Below are positions 1 through 8,011 of a stretch of DNA of 61,866 bases, piece after piece (the first letter of the stretch is position 1; every line of letters starts with the position of its first letter). This DNA is from a virus. Location of the stretch: IMG/VR virus record IMGVR_UViG_3300042301_001514, positions 1 to 61,866 of that record. One strand, written 5' to 3'. Position numbers and translations under genes: made by a program. Below the pieces are notes generated by a model. It was not told the DNA's origin. It saw only the letters and a list, made by a program, of their open reading frames with translations, and made no database searches.

Positions 1-50
1 GAGGCAATCACCTTGCCTATACCACCATTAATTTGAAATATTATATTCAT
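1..50 (-). CDS. truncated gene, GT9-type glycosyltransferase-like N-terminus
   Basis: Only the first 16 codons are inside the window, reading MNIIFQINGGIGKVIA before the edge. A short hydrophobic strand followed by GGIGK resembles the first strand and loop of GT-B (GT9/heptosyltransferase-like) proteins. This fits the glycan genes that precede it in transcription, but too little is visible to be sure. The start overlaps the stop of the nucleotidyltransferase gene by ATGA, so it is the next gene of the same minus-strand operon. Confidence 0.5.
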   Translation of the reverse strand, partial: MNIIFQINGGIGKVIA

Positions 51-433
51 AGTTTACCTTCTTTTTTCATTTGTTCTCTAATTTGTGTAGCAGATATATC
101 ATGTATCTCTTGTGGTGGTACATGTTCAACGACATCATAACCCACCCCTCTTCCAAAGTTTATAGACTCAATATCAGGGATAATTATAAGTCTCACCTTA
201 CCTTCTTCAATTAAATCATTTAATGCTTCTGCTAAGTTCATCATGATTTGATACGCAGACCATGGATTCTTTTCATCCTCTTTAACATCTCTTACACATA
301 GCAACACCTTCTTTCCCTGGTTCAATTGTTGATCAATTAACCATCTGTGACCAGCGTGCCATGGTTGCCATCTTCCTATGAACATTGCATACCCATCCGT
401 CTTACGGTTTCCCTCAGCTAAAATATTCTGCAT
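47..433 (-). CDS. HIGH-type nucleotidyltransferase (NadM/cytidylyltransferase-like)
   Basis: This 128-residue protein has the nucleotidylyltransferase signature FIGRWQPWHAGH near residue 17, with HAGH as the HxGH nucleotide-binding motif. Near the C-terminus it has ISATQIR, the family's ISSTxIR-like motif. Such enzymes move a nucleotidyl group from an NTP to a phosphorylated acceptor such as nicotinamide mononucleotide, glycerol phosphate or a sugar phosphate. The acceptor cannot be told from sequence. It overlaps the CysC-like kinase gene by 16 bases. The context suggests making an activated donor for the neighbouring glycosyltransferases, although an NAD salvage role is also possible. Confidence 0.8.
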   Translation of the reverse strand: MQNILAEGNRKTDGYAMFIGRWQPWHAGHRWLIDQQLNQGKKVLLCVRDVKEDEKNPWSAYQIMMNLAEALNDLIEEGKVRLIIIPDIESINFGRGVGYDVVEHVPPQEIHDISATQIREQMKKEGKL

Positions 434-855
434 ATACGCTTGATTTTATCTAAACTGTCTTCAATAGAAGTGTTAGAAGTGTTAATAATTAAATCTACAT
501 TATCCATGTGAGGAACTTCAAAGTCTTTCACTTTAAAGTCATCTCTACCTCTATCTTCTTCATAGATGAGATATATCCATTTGACATCTCTAGTTAGTTT
601 ATTAAGATGTTCTCTAGCTTCTTCATAAGGATACACTAGTGATAACACTATGTTATAGTTTTTAGCTTTATTTAAATAGTGTGCTATATCACTGGCTCTG
701 TTTAAGTTCTTAATCCTACCTTCTCTACTGTAGTCTTTATTCTTAAACATATCTCTTAATTCATCACCATCTATGTGATGAAATCCCTCTGCTATAAATT
801 TTTTAGCAAGGGTTGTTTTACCTGATGCAGGTTGACCAAATAATACTATTATCAT
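418..855 (-). CDS. adenylylsulfate kinase-like (CysC family) P-loop kinase
   Basis: The 145-residue protein starts with a Walker A loop, GQPASGKTT (about residues 7-15). It continues with IDGDELR and REGRIKNLNRASDIAHYL, the APS-kinase hallmarks DGDxxR and REGRxxNLxR. CysC enzymes phosphorylate the 3'-OH of adenylylsulfate, but relatives act on other nucleotide-linked small molecules in capsule pathways. No ATP sulfurylase or sulfotransferase is visible nearby, so sulfate activation is not established. The gene overlaps its upstream neighbour by ATGA (852-855) and lies in the glycan operon. Confidence 0.82.
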   Translation of the reverse strand: MIIVLFGQPASGKTTLAKKFIAEGFHHIDGDELRDMFKNKDYSREGRIKNLNRASDIAHYLNKAKNYNIVLSLVYPYEEAREHLNKLTRDVKWIYLIYEEDRGRDDFKVKDFEVPHMDNVDLIINTSNTSIEDSLDKIKRICRIF

Positions 856-3800
856 AGTAAGTGTTTTATTTTATTAATTACTGTTTCTGCAGATATACCT
901 TTATGACATTCAAATTGTCTGTCAGTTCCTTTATGTACAGGACACCAATCCCAATCACCTTTGTCAAACTTAAAGTTAGGATTGTTCCAACAACCATGAC
1001 ATAAGTTTGTATCTGTAATTCTTAAACAATTAGATTGAAACTCATGATCTGCTTCTGTAAAGTTACTAATCATTACAGTTTGCTTACCCATCATCCAAGC
1101 TAACCAGCTCAGTCCTGAGCTTAATCCTATAAAGAACTTACTATTCCAGATCATATTGATAGTGTTATCCATAGAAGTATCTTCTATCTGTGTACAGTTA
1201 TCAAATGGATTTTTTTCTTTAGATACATTGTACACCTTGTATCCATGATCAACTAGATAGTTAATCAAAGCCTGCCAACCTTGCTTGGTCCAGAACTTAC
1301 ATCCTGATGTACTGTTTGTAGCAATAGTTACAAATGTATCTTTACCACTAAATTTAACTGGTTCATAAGCAAATCTAGGTCTAATCTCTTTCCATTCTAA
1401 TCCTAGTATGTTAGTAGCTGCTTTCTGTAAAGGAATAGTGTTACACAACACAGGTTCTTTATCTTTACCGTATCTCCAGCCAACAATGTACTGACCATGA
1501 ATATTACCCACTACACTTCCTGGAGTGATAAACTCAAGCTCTGGATACGCTTTCTCAAACAAGAAATTCTTATATGTGCTCACTACAACATGACAGTTGT
1601 GTTTCTTTCTGAATTCATTGCAATACGGTATCCAGGCAATAGTATCACCTAATGATTGACTATCTATACAGATGTATACACGCTTACCTTCATAGTTTAA
1701 CGTTTCTTCAAAGATGAGTTCTCCATCTTCCCATACCATAGCTGTCCACTTGGTAAACCATTGTCTATTTAACTTAACCCAACGGTTGCTAGTAATTGTA
1801 TTTTCATAATGGCAAACCCCTTTCTCATCAAAGAATTTGATTAAGAAGTTACTATCACTGTTTCCTGTAATTTCTAAGGTGGGACTCTCTACAAATAACA
1901 AAGATATATTCACCTTTGTTTTCTTCTTTTTTCTAGGAACAATGGGTATATCAAGTGTTTTGTTATACAAGTGTAAATGATTTTGTGCAAATCTGTTATC
2001 TGGTATGTCATGAAAAACAACACCAACAGGATATTTTTCATTCACTTCATCTAAATCACTATCTATAGGTAGGATGTATCTAGTAAACATATCTTCATAC
2101 TGAGGAAGATTTCTAGCTACTACAGGAAGTGCATAGCTGATCGCTTCTCTAAGTACAAGAGGATTACATTCCCATGTGCTGTTAAACATGAATATGTCTG
2201 CAGCTTTTAAGAATATATCTACATCATTTCTCTCTCCCCATATCTTTACATTCTTTGGTAAGTTTTCCATCAACGGTTCCCAGTAGTCTTTAAAGTTGGG
2301 GGCTTGATTACCTACAAAATGGAAGTCCATACTAGGATATTTTCTAGCTATCTCTATTCCTTCTTTCTGATTCTTTCCTGGAGTCCACAGTCCTACGTTT
2401 ACAACATTAGGTCTGTTCAGATTAAATCCTAACTCATCTTTAGCATCCACTTTATGTACAATACTTGGTCTCTTATCTTCTATAGGGAATTCAATTACAT
2501 CTTTATAAGCCTTCATGTTAGCAAATGTCTTATAATGATATGGTGTACAGAAAGCATAAGCTTCTGGTTCATACTTCTTAAGTTCGTCAGGATTAAACCA
2601 AACGTTATGACATGTCTCAACTATTCTCCAGGTTCTATCAGGAGCATACAATGCATCTAATAACTGAGGGCTTATTTGATTAAAACTCTCAAACCCTTCT
2701 AACATTTCTTCTACATGTACAACATCAATGCTATTCTTTTTGATGATGTCAATGAGCTCCATCTTGTTTTCTCCTAGTGTAAACATCCTGTTTTCAGGCA
2801 ATAGCTTTTTGATTTCATTCTTCTGTACAACATACACAGGACTGAAGTCAGAGTACTCCACTACATAAATTCGTACGAAATGTTGTAGTTCTTGCACTCT
2901 TTTTAGGAGGAAACCAGGCATACCACCTGTAGATAAGTGAGGAGCTAAGAACAATACACTTAGTTGTTTCTCTGCACTCTCTAGAGTTTGTATCATCTTA
3001 TTCATCACCTTTGGATCTTTCTCTCCATGTAAGAATAATAACTTATGTTTATTATCTGGTAATCTTGACCAGCTTCCGTGGTGCTTCCCCCACTCAAGCT
3101 TATCGTAGATGTCTTCTATTCTATCTAGGCTAGCATTGGTGTAGATGTAAGGTAGGCCATCTAACACTCCCCACTTCCACAATAACACGTTAGCTATTGT
3201 TTCTTCATGGTATGGAGCATACCACTCATGGTTAGCCATCACTTTAGGATGAGTACACATCCAGTACCACTCATCTAAGAAATCAAAGCAGTAATGGTTG
3301 GCTACAAAATAACCTGTTTGTCTATATCTCTGTCTAACATATTGATTGACACCAAACAATTCACATGCTGGTGCTTCTAATGTTGTAGACATATCTTCTC
3401 TAGTATCAGCCCCACCTCTACCATTGATGTGTAGATAGTCATAAATACCCTCTACAAAATAGGGATAGTTCATTTTAGGATACATATCAAAGATGCTATC
3501 AACATATTCTGTGGCTACACTATCAGAGTCTATATAAGCTACTGTATGAGCACAGTTTAATAGAGCATCTTTAACAATCATTGGACGTTCTATCAACAGT
3601 CTATAAACATTCTTATCACTTCTATCAATGTATTTGTTGATAGAAAGCTTTGGTAGATTAGACTTCCACATAATTGTTGTAGCACCAGGAATATCTGCAA
3701 TAGTATCTAATAAATATACGTAGATGGGAAGCTCGCTATATCTTCTTATAGAAGCTACACAAGCTTTAACGGTAGGAACATAAGATGCATTTGCATATAA

Positions 3801-4328
3801 AACGTACGCTTTTTCAGCTTTTATATGCTTATTCGTATAATACCCATACAAATGATTACTGTAAAGTTCAACTAGCTGGGGGTATCTAGTCTTCATTACC
3901 CTGTGAGTTAGGTCTTCCTGGAGATGGGTTTCGTATGTATTACCATACTCTTCACCATCTTGAGCCATCATATATGGTACAGCCACTAAACATTCTTTGC
4001 CTGCATCTGTTATATCTGTAATAAGCTTCTGACCTTCTTCAGCTGTAAGATGTTCTAGTATATCTCCTAGGATGATGTAGTCATATTCTGACCAGTCAAA
4101 CTCACGGATGTCTGCATTGTGTACTGTTCCGTACCAATCTTTCAGTTTGAATTCTTCAATGTAAGGGGCCCAAGCTTCAACAGCATCTATATCATAACCA
4201 ATATCTTCTAAAAGCTTAGCATAAGTACCCTGTCCAGGACCAACATCTAATATCTTTTTATGTGTAGGAACATGATGTTCAAAGTATTTCTTAATCTCAG
4301 GTTTGTAAAAAGTATAACTATTTGGCAT
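852..4328 (-). CDS. four-domain methyltransferase / glycosyltransferase fusion with C-terminal BAHT-like O-heptosyltransferase
   Basis: This 1158-residue protein begins at ATG 4328; an in-frame TTG at 4349 is possible but less likely. Residues ~20-150 form a class I SAM methyltransferase (ILDVGPGQG near 26, LGDILEH near 87). Residues ~165-440 look like a GT-A/GT8-type transferase with a DSD metal motif (AYIDSDS). Residues ~455-750 are GT-B/GT4-like (LFLAPHLSTGGMPG, NVGLWTPGKNQKEG, WECNPLVLREAISY). A beta-rich linker leads to ~870-1158, which resembles autotransporter O-heptosyltransferases: SQSLGDTIAWIPY and the Cys cluster CHGCW, WCPVHKG, ECHKG that binds iron in TibC-type enzymes. That family glycosylates serines of surface proteins. 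Acceptor and sugar here are unknown. Confidence 0.88.
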   Translation of the reverse strand: MPNSYTFYKPEIKKYFEHHVPTHKKILDVGPGQGTYAKLLEDIGYDIDAVEAWAPYIEEFKLKDWYGTVHNADIREFDWSEYDYIILGDILEHLTAEEGQKLITDITDAGKECLVAVPYMMAQDGEEYGNTYETHLQEDLTHRVMKTRYPQLVELYSNHLYGYYTNKHIKAEKAYVLYANASYVPTVKACVASIRRYSELPIYVYLLDTIADIPGATTIMWKSNLPKLSINKYIDRSDKNVYRLLIERPMIVKDALLNCAHTVAYIDSDSVATEYVDSIFDMYPKMNYPYFVEGIYDYLHINGRGGADTREDMSTTLEAPACELFGVNQYVRQRYRQTGYFVANHYCFDFLDEWYWMCTHPKVMANHEWYAPYHEETIANVLLWKWGVLDGLPYIYTNASLDRIEDIYDKLEWGKHHGSWSRLPDNKHKLLFLHGEKDPKVMNKMIQTLESAEKQLSVLFLAPHLSTGGMPGFLLKRVQELQHFVRIYVVEYSDFSPVYVVQKNEIKKLLPENRMFTLGENKMELIDIIKKNSIDVVHVEEMLEGFESFNQISPQLLDALYAPDRTWRIVETCHNVWFNPDELKKYEPEAYAFCTPYHYKTFANMKAYKDVIEFPIEDKRPSIVHKVDAKDELGFNLNRPNVVNVGLWTPGKNQKEGIEIARKYPSMDFHFVGNQAPNFKDYWEPLMENLPKNVKIWGERNDVDIFLKAADIFMFNSTWECNPLVLREAISYALPVVARNLPQYEDMFTRYILPIDSDLDEVNEKYPVGVVFHDIPDNRFAQNHLHLYNKTLDIPIVPRKKKKTKVNISLLFVESPTLEITGNSDSNFLIKFFDEKGVCHYENTITSNRWVKLNRQWFTKWTAMVWEDGELIFEETLNYEGKRVYICIDSQSLGDTIAWIPYCNEFRKKHNCHVVVSTYKNFLFEKAYPELEFITPGSVVGNIHGQYIVGWRYGKDKEPVLCNTIPLQKAATNILGLEWKEIRPRFAYEPVKFSGKDTFVTIATNSTSGCKFWTKQGWQALINYLVDHGYKVYNVSKEKNPFDNCTQIEDTSMDNTINMIWNSKFFIGLSSGLSWLAWMMGKQTVMISNFTEADHEFQSNCLRITDTNLCHGCWNNPNFKFDKGDWDWCPVHKGTDRQFECHKGISAETVINKIKHLL

Positions 4329-4355
4329 AATGCTGGTTATTTTGAACAAAATTAG

Positions 4356-4363
4356 TATATTTG
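4356..4363 (+). promoter_or_regulatory. putative -7 element for the plus-strand lysis operon
   Basis: TATATTTG matches the Bacteroidota -7 consensus TAnnTTTG in the short divergent gap between the fusion gene and the DUF6165-like gene, 24 bases before ATG 4388. The -33 position carries CTG rather than TTG at 20-base spacing, so the match is partial. Confidence 0.45.
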
Positions 4364-4387
4364 TTGTAAATAAACAACAAAATTTTT

Positions 4388-4756
4388 ATGCAAATAGAAG
4401 TAAGTATTGGGGAAGTTGTGGACAAATGGACCATCCTTTCCATCAAGGCTTTGAACATTACAGACAAAGACAAACTTAAGAACGTTTTTGTTGAGAAAAA
4501 CTACTTAAATACAGTGATTGACCCTGAAATTCTACACGATCCACTAGTAGATGATCTACTTAAGACAAACAAAGCTCTTTGGGATGTGGAAGACTTGCTC
4601 AGAGACTTTGAAAGAGCTGGTAGTTTTGGCCCAGAATTTGTTGATCTGGCTAGGTCAGTGTACAAATTGAATGATAAAAGAGCACATATTAAAAAAGAAA
4701 TTAATATCAAGTACTTCTCTGAGTTTGTAGAGGAGAAATCATACAACCCTTACTAA
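4388..4756 (+). CDS. DUF6165-like protein
   Basis: The 122-residue protein opens with QIEVSIGEVVDKWTILSIK and ends with EEKSYNPY. These fit the pattern I recall for DUF6165, a family of unknown function often found next to polysaccharide and glycosyltransferase genes. Here too it directly faces the large glycosyltransferase fusion across a 59-base divergent gap. No catalytic motif is obvious; it is charged, mainly helical and lacks a signal peptide. It is the first gene of the plus-strand unit. Confidence 0.78.
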   Translation: MQIEVSIGEVVDKWTILSIKALNITDKDKLKNVFVEKNYLNTVIDPEILHDPLVDDLLKTNKALWDVEDLLRDFERAGSFGPEFVDLARSVYKLNDKRAHIKKEINIKYFSEFVEEKSYNPY

Positions 4757-4804
4757 AAAAAGATTTGGTTATATCAAATCTTTTACATAGTTTTGCTCAT
4801 ACAT

Positions 4805-5011
4805 ATGCCATTGGTAAAGAGACACATAGCTAAGACTATTAGCTATAGAATAATCAGCACCGTAATAGGTTTCCTAATAATGTGGTGGATCAGTGATTCT
4901 ATCAAGGTGGGGGCTGCCTTTGGGGTAGCTGAGCTTATCTACAAGCCTGTTCAATACTATCTTCACGAACGTTTCTGGTACAAGTGGATTAAGTACGGAT
5001 TGAAGAAATAA
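4805..5011 (+). CDS. DUF2061-like small membrane protein
   Basis: The 68-residue protein has the family pattern KRHIAKTISYRIISTVIGF, one or two hydrophobic segments (about residues 18-50) and a YYLHERFWYK tail. This matches DUF2061, inner-membrane proteins of unknown function. ATG 4805 gives the usual MPLVKRHIAK start; an upstream in-frame codon would add four residues. A holin-like role is possible because it opens a run of small membrane proteins, but nothing shows it. Confidence 0.75.
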   Translation: MPLVKRHIAKTISYRIISTVIGFLIMWWISDSIKVGAAFGVAELIYKPVQYYLHERFWYKWIKYGLKK

Positions 5012-5030
5012 AATTTTATTTATAAACTAC

Positions 5031-5076
5031 ATAGAATGATCTTCTCCCAAATAGGGGGACAGGCATTCTATTTTCT
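5031..5076 (+). terminator. stem-loop with U-rich tail after the DUF2061-like gene
   Basis: ATAGAATG (5031-5038) pairs with CATTCTAT (5064-5071), and inside it CTCCC (5044-5048) pairs with GGGGG (5054-5058, one G-U). A TTTCTATTTTT run follows. It looks like an intrinsic terminator or attenuator between the DUF2061-like gene and the lysis genes. Confidence 0.55.
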
Positions 5077-5087
5077 ATTTTTAAAAA

Positions 5088-5393
5088 ATGACAACAAAAC
5101 AAGAAAATTCTTCTATTGCAACATTTAAAGTTTGGATATTTCCAAGCTTAGTATCAATAGTTAGTCTTCTAATCTGGAATGATGTTAATGAAATCAAGTC
5201 TGATGTAAAGATGTTGATGGCTCAATCTAATGTAGACAAGACACGTATTGATAATTTAGAAAGAGTAGTTTATAATAAAACAGCATCTCTTCCCTTTGAT
5301 TTACCTAGTACAGACTTAGAAATGGAAAGCTATGCTATTCTACCTAACAAAAAAACAATTAAAAATAAAAAATATGAAGAAATTCTTTTCTGA
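5088..5393 (+). CDS. membrane-anchored coiled-coil protein of the lysis cassette
   Basis: The 101-residue protein has one hydrophobic segment at residues ~13-30 (VWIFPSLVSIVSLLIW), followed by a heptad-rich stretch (~34-60) and a polar tail. This is the shape of small phage envelope proteins near holins. Its 3' end overlaps the holin-like gene by 20 bases. No specific family was recognised. Confidence 0.7.
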   Translation: MTTKQENSSIATFKVWIFPSLVSIVSLLIWNDVNEIKSDVKMLMAQSNVDKTRIDNLERVVYNKTASLPFDLPSTDLEMESYAILPNKKTIKNKKYEEILF

Positions 5394-5625
5394 TTTATTT
5401 GATGACAGCAACTCAATCAATGAGAAGGCTGTAATTGGCTTTGCTTCTTTTGTAATCATGATAATATTTGCTTTGACAGATATTGTTACAGGGGCTATGA
5501 ATAAACCGTTGTTAGTTAATGAGTTCATATATGACTCATTTAAAATCTTGACTATAGCTTGTTTTGGTATTGCTTCTATAGATAAATTTATTAATAAGAG
5601 AAACCAAACTGAAGATAATGAATAA
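5374..5625 (+). CDS. holin-like two-helix membrane protein
   Basis: Starting at ATG 5374 (MKKFFSDLFDDSN) gives 83 residues with two hydrophobic helices (~20-41 and ~52-71) separated by a short loop and closed by a charged tail (NKRNQTEDNE). Its size and its place upstream of the endolysin suggest a holin. The ATG at 5332 would add 14 residues and lengthen the overlap with the preceding gene, so I prefer 5374. Confidence 0.65.
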   Translation: MKKFFSDLFDDSNSINEKAVIGFASFVIMIIFALTDIVTGAMNKPLLVNEFIYDSFKILTIACFGIASIDKFINKRNQTEDNE

Positions 5626-6217
5626 ACTACTTAGTGTTGTAATTGTTGTTTTACTAGCATTTATATTTTTTCAAAATGATGGGTGCACTTACATAGACAA
5701 AAAGTCTGAAATAGTAACTGTACATGACACTACTTGGCAGGTTCATGACTCATTGATTGTTAAGAAGATAAAGATCAAAGAGACAATACATGACACTATT
5801 GCCACTCCTCCAGAATATATAGCAGACACAAACTATTTAACTCTTAAGCTTCAGTATGAAGCGTTAGTATCAGATTTTTTAGCTAAGAATGTTTATGCTG
5901 ACACAGTGAAGTTGGATACATTAGGTTATGTAGCTGTAGCTGATACAGTGTATAAAAATGAATTACTAAATAGATCTTATAAATACAACTATAAGGTTCC
6001 TACAGTCACTGTAACAACCACCATTACTAAGTATGCTCCTAATAAAGGTGCTCTATTTATAGGGGGGGGTATTGCAAGTGATAGGAATAGTTTGAATATT
6101 TTACAAGGAGGGCTATTGTATAAATCTAAAAAAGATAAAATATTTGGATTAAATATTGGAATCAACAATAATAGTCAAGTTATATATGGTTTTCAATCAT
6201 ATTGGAAAATTAAATAA
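5618..6217 (+). CDS. exported envelope protein with C-terminal beta-barrel-like region
   Basis: The 199-residue protein has an N-terminal hydrophobic anchor (~4-20) followed by a Cys (NDGC). A long middle section of repeated HDT/HDS strands follows (~35-130). The Gly-rich C-terminal region (GALFIGGGIASD onward) resembles the last strands of an outer-membrane beta-barrel and ends in YWKIK. It lies between holin-like and endolysin genes, so a role in linking or disrupting the outer membrane (spanin-like) is a reasonable guess. The gene contains a run of eight G at 6061-6068. Confidence 0.65.
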   Translation: MNKLLSVVIVVLLAFIFFQNDGCTYIDKKSEIVTVHDTTWQVHDSLIVKKIKIKETIHDTIATPPEYIADTNYLTLKLQYEALVSDFLAKNVYADTVKLDTLGYVAVADTVYKNELLNRSYKYNYKVPTVTVTTTITKYAPNKGALFIGGGIASDRNSLNILQGGLLYKSKKDKIFGLNIGINNNSQVIYGFQSYWKIK

Positions 6218-6222
6218 AACAC

Positions 6223-6384
6223 ATGAAAAAAATTATTGAACTTGTCAAAAGCCTTTTTGGTGAAGGCTCTTTTGCTAAAAAACTATTAACTATCAAAAGC
6301 TTAGAGAAAGAAGTTAAAGCTGTAGTTAATGGTTCTGAAGAGAAAATAGAAAAAGTTAACTATAAAAAGAAAAAGAAAAAATGA
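6223..6384 (+). CDS. small lysine-rich protein preceding the endolysin
   Basis: An open frame of 53 codons starts at ATG 6223 (MKKIIELVKSLFGEG) and ends YKKKKKK, overlapping the endolysin start by ATGA. The N-terminal third could form an amphipathic helix and the tail is strongly basic. No family was recognised. The tight spacing within the operon supports it being a gene. Confidence 0.7.
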   Translation: MKKIIELVKSLFGEGSFAKKLLTIKSLEKEVKAVVNGSEEKIEKVNYKKKKKK

Positions 6385-6986
6385 ATTTAGATAAATTAAA
6401 AGGACACATTCCTGACACAGTGATTGCTCAAATCCCTGCTGTACAAGAGAAGTTTGAGATCAATACTCCTTTACGTTTAGCTCATTTCTTGGCTCAATGT
6501 GGACATGAATCTGGTGGCTTTAAAGCTGTTTCAGAGAACTTAAACTACGGTGCTGCTGGTTTACAGAGCATCTTTAAAAAATACTTTACTCCTGTGAGTG
6601 CTAAGGAATATGAACGCAAGCCTGAAAAGATTGCTAACATTGTTTACGCTAACCGTATGGGTAATGGTCCTCAAGCTAGTGGAGAAGGATACAAGTTTAG
6701 AGGACGTGGTTACATACAGTTAACTGGTAAAGATAACTACACAGCTTTTGATAAGGTGGTAGAAGATGATATATTAGTTAGTCCAGATCTTGTAGCTACA
6801 AAGTACCCACTTTTATCTGCAGCTTGGTTCTTCCATAAGAATGGATTACATAAGATTGCTGATGAGGGGGCTACAGATGCTGTGGTTACTAAGGTGACTA
6901 AACGTGTTAATGGTGGAACAATTGGTCTACCAGATCGTATAAAACATTTCAACGAATACAATAACCTATTAAACGGAAGTATATAA
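6381..6986 (+). CDS. GH19-family endolysin (chitinase/lysozyme-like)
   Basis: The 201-residue protein matches phage GH19 lysins. GHESGGF near residue 40 carries the general-acid Glu, SENLNYGAAGL follows, and GYKFRGRGYIQLTGKDNY near residue 95 is the second family signature. These enzymes cut the glycan strands of peptidoglycan in the periplasm. No signal peptide is present, so release probably depends on the holin-like proteins around it. The length is typical for a single-domain phage GH19 lysin. Confidence 0.92.
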   Translation: MNLDKLKGHIPDTVIAQIPAVQEKFEINTPLRLAHFLAQCGHESGGFKAVSENLNYGAAGLQSIFKKYFTPVSAKEYERKPEKIANIVYANRMGNGPQASGEGYKFRGRGYIQLTGKDNYTAFDKVVEDDILVSPDLVATKYPLLSAAWFFHKNGLHKIADEGATDAVVTKVTKRVNGGTIGLPDRIKHFNEYNNLLNGSI

Positions 6987-7378
6987 TGACACAAGAAGAA
7001 AGGAATGAAAAGATATCTGAGCAACTGGCAGCTGATAAAAGTAAGTCAGGGTTGGTAGAGAAGTTAGTTTTCACACTTTTACCTATTTGTGTATCAGCTA
7101 TTGGATGGTTATTGACTCAAGTGAGTACCTTAAACAACCAGATAACTGTTTTAAATAATAAGATAGCAGTGGTAGTAACTACTGAAAATAAAGCTATTCC
7201 TCCACAGGGAACTACTATTGAGATGGAGGCTATTAGAGCGGCAGCAGCACAAAGCAGAGCTGATATGAAGATGGAAATCATACAAAAAATGACTGATATT
7301 AAAGAATCTGCAGCAACTGAAAGAGCAGAGATCAAACAGCGTTTAGCTGTATTAGAATACAAAAACAAATTAAGATAA
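6986..7378 (+). CDS. membrane-anchored coiled-coil protein
   Basis: The 130-residue protein has a charged N-terminus, one hydrophobic helix (~28-46, VFTLLPICVSAIGWLL) and a long coiled coil (~50-130) rich in Ala, Glu and Lys. It starts on the last base of the endolysin stop codon (TAATG) and ends the same way at the next gene. Topology fits an inner-membrane spanin or holin accessory, but no motif proves it. Confidence 0.68.
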   Translation: MTQEERNEKISEQLAADKSKSGLVEKLVFTLLPICVSAIGWLLTQVSTLNNQITVLNNKIAVVVTTENKAIPPQGTTIEMEAIRAAAAQSRADMKMEIIQKMTDIKESAATERAEIKQRLAVLEYKNKLR

Positions 7379-7680
7379 TGGCAGCGAAAAAAGACTTAAA
7401 TGTATCAGCAAATCCTTTACCTATAAGTTTTAAGGAGTTTGCTAAAAACCCAATAGTGGGCACCCTTTTCTTGGTGCTCATTGCTATTTCATATCTATAC
7501 ATAGATGTTCGTACAACATTCAAAGAGCAGGCAACTTCTCAGAATGTACGTATTGAAAAGGTGGAAGGTAGATTAGATAAGGTGCAGGAAGCATTAAGAG
7601 TTAGTGACAGTACTAAAGCTGTGACTACCACTCAATTACAAACTCTACAACAATTAGGTGCAATCAAAAAACTTAAATAA
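7378..7680 (+). CDS. membrane-anchored coiled-coil protein
   Basis: The 100-residue protein has a hydrophobic helix at ~28-45 (VGTLFLVLIAISYLYI) and then a coiled coil with regular hydrophobic spacing (~52-95). Its architecture repeats that of the preceding gene, so the two may be distant paralogues or partners in the lysis cassette. Confidence 0.68.
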   Translation: MAAKKDLNVSANPLPISFKEFAKNPIVGTLFLVLIAISYLYIDVRTTFKEQATSQNVRIEKVEGRLDKVQEALRVSDSTKAVTTTQLQTLQQLGAIKKLK

Positions 7681-7681
7681 T

Positions 7682-8011
7682 ATGAAAAATATATTATATA
7701 TATTAGTATTATTTGCATATGGATGTCAAATTGGTACAGCTCAGCAAGTTGATGGAACAGCTAAGGAAGATAAGGAATTTGAACTTCTACTTAACAAAGT
7801 TTCAGAAAACAATAAGGCTGGTGCAGCTGTACAAGAAGGTGCTACCAAAGCACAAACAAAAATAGTAAACCAAGCAGTTAACCAAATAGTATCGTTAAAA
7901 GCAGAGGTTAGTTCATTAAAATCTGAATTAAATGATGTTAAAAGTAAACTTGATAGTAATCTTAGTGACACTGGTGTCAAATTTAGGTTATTGCCAGTAT
8001 CCAATCGTTAA
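7682..8011 (+). CDS. secreted or lipoprotein-like coiled-coil protein (possible spanin component)
   Basis: From ATG 7682 the protein has 109 residues with a signal sequence, MKNILYILVLFAYGCQIGTAQQ. Cleavage could be at a weak lipobox (FAYGC) or at GTA/QQ. The mature part is a long coiled coil (~75-100). Its 3' end overlaps the next gene by 80 bases in another frame, the arrangement seen in nested Rz/Rz1 spanin pairs. Confidence 0.66.
   Translation: MKNILYILVLFAYGCQIGTAQQVDGTAKEDKEFELLLNKVSENNKAGAAVQEGATKAQTKIVNQAVNQIVSLKAEVSSLKSELNDVKSKLDSNLSDTGVKFRLLPVSNR

Noticed and set aside
2454-2660. 68-codon plus frame within the methyltransferase/glycosyltransferase fusion
   Set aside because: Antisense to a long coherent protein with recognisable domains.
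4329-4349. Longer TTG start for the fusion protein
   Set aside because: It would use a non-ATG codon and enter the divergent promoter gap; ATG 4328 keeps the whole methyltransferase domain.
6061-6068. Run of eight G in the exported beta-rich protein gene as a phase-variation site
   Set aside because: The run encodes Gly residues in frame with a sensible C-terminus; there is no sign of a shifted alternative frame being used.
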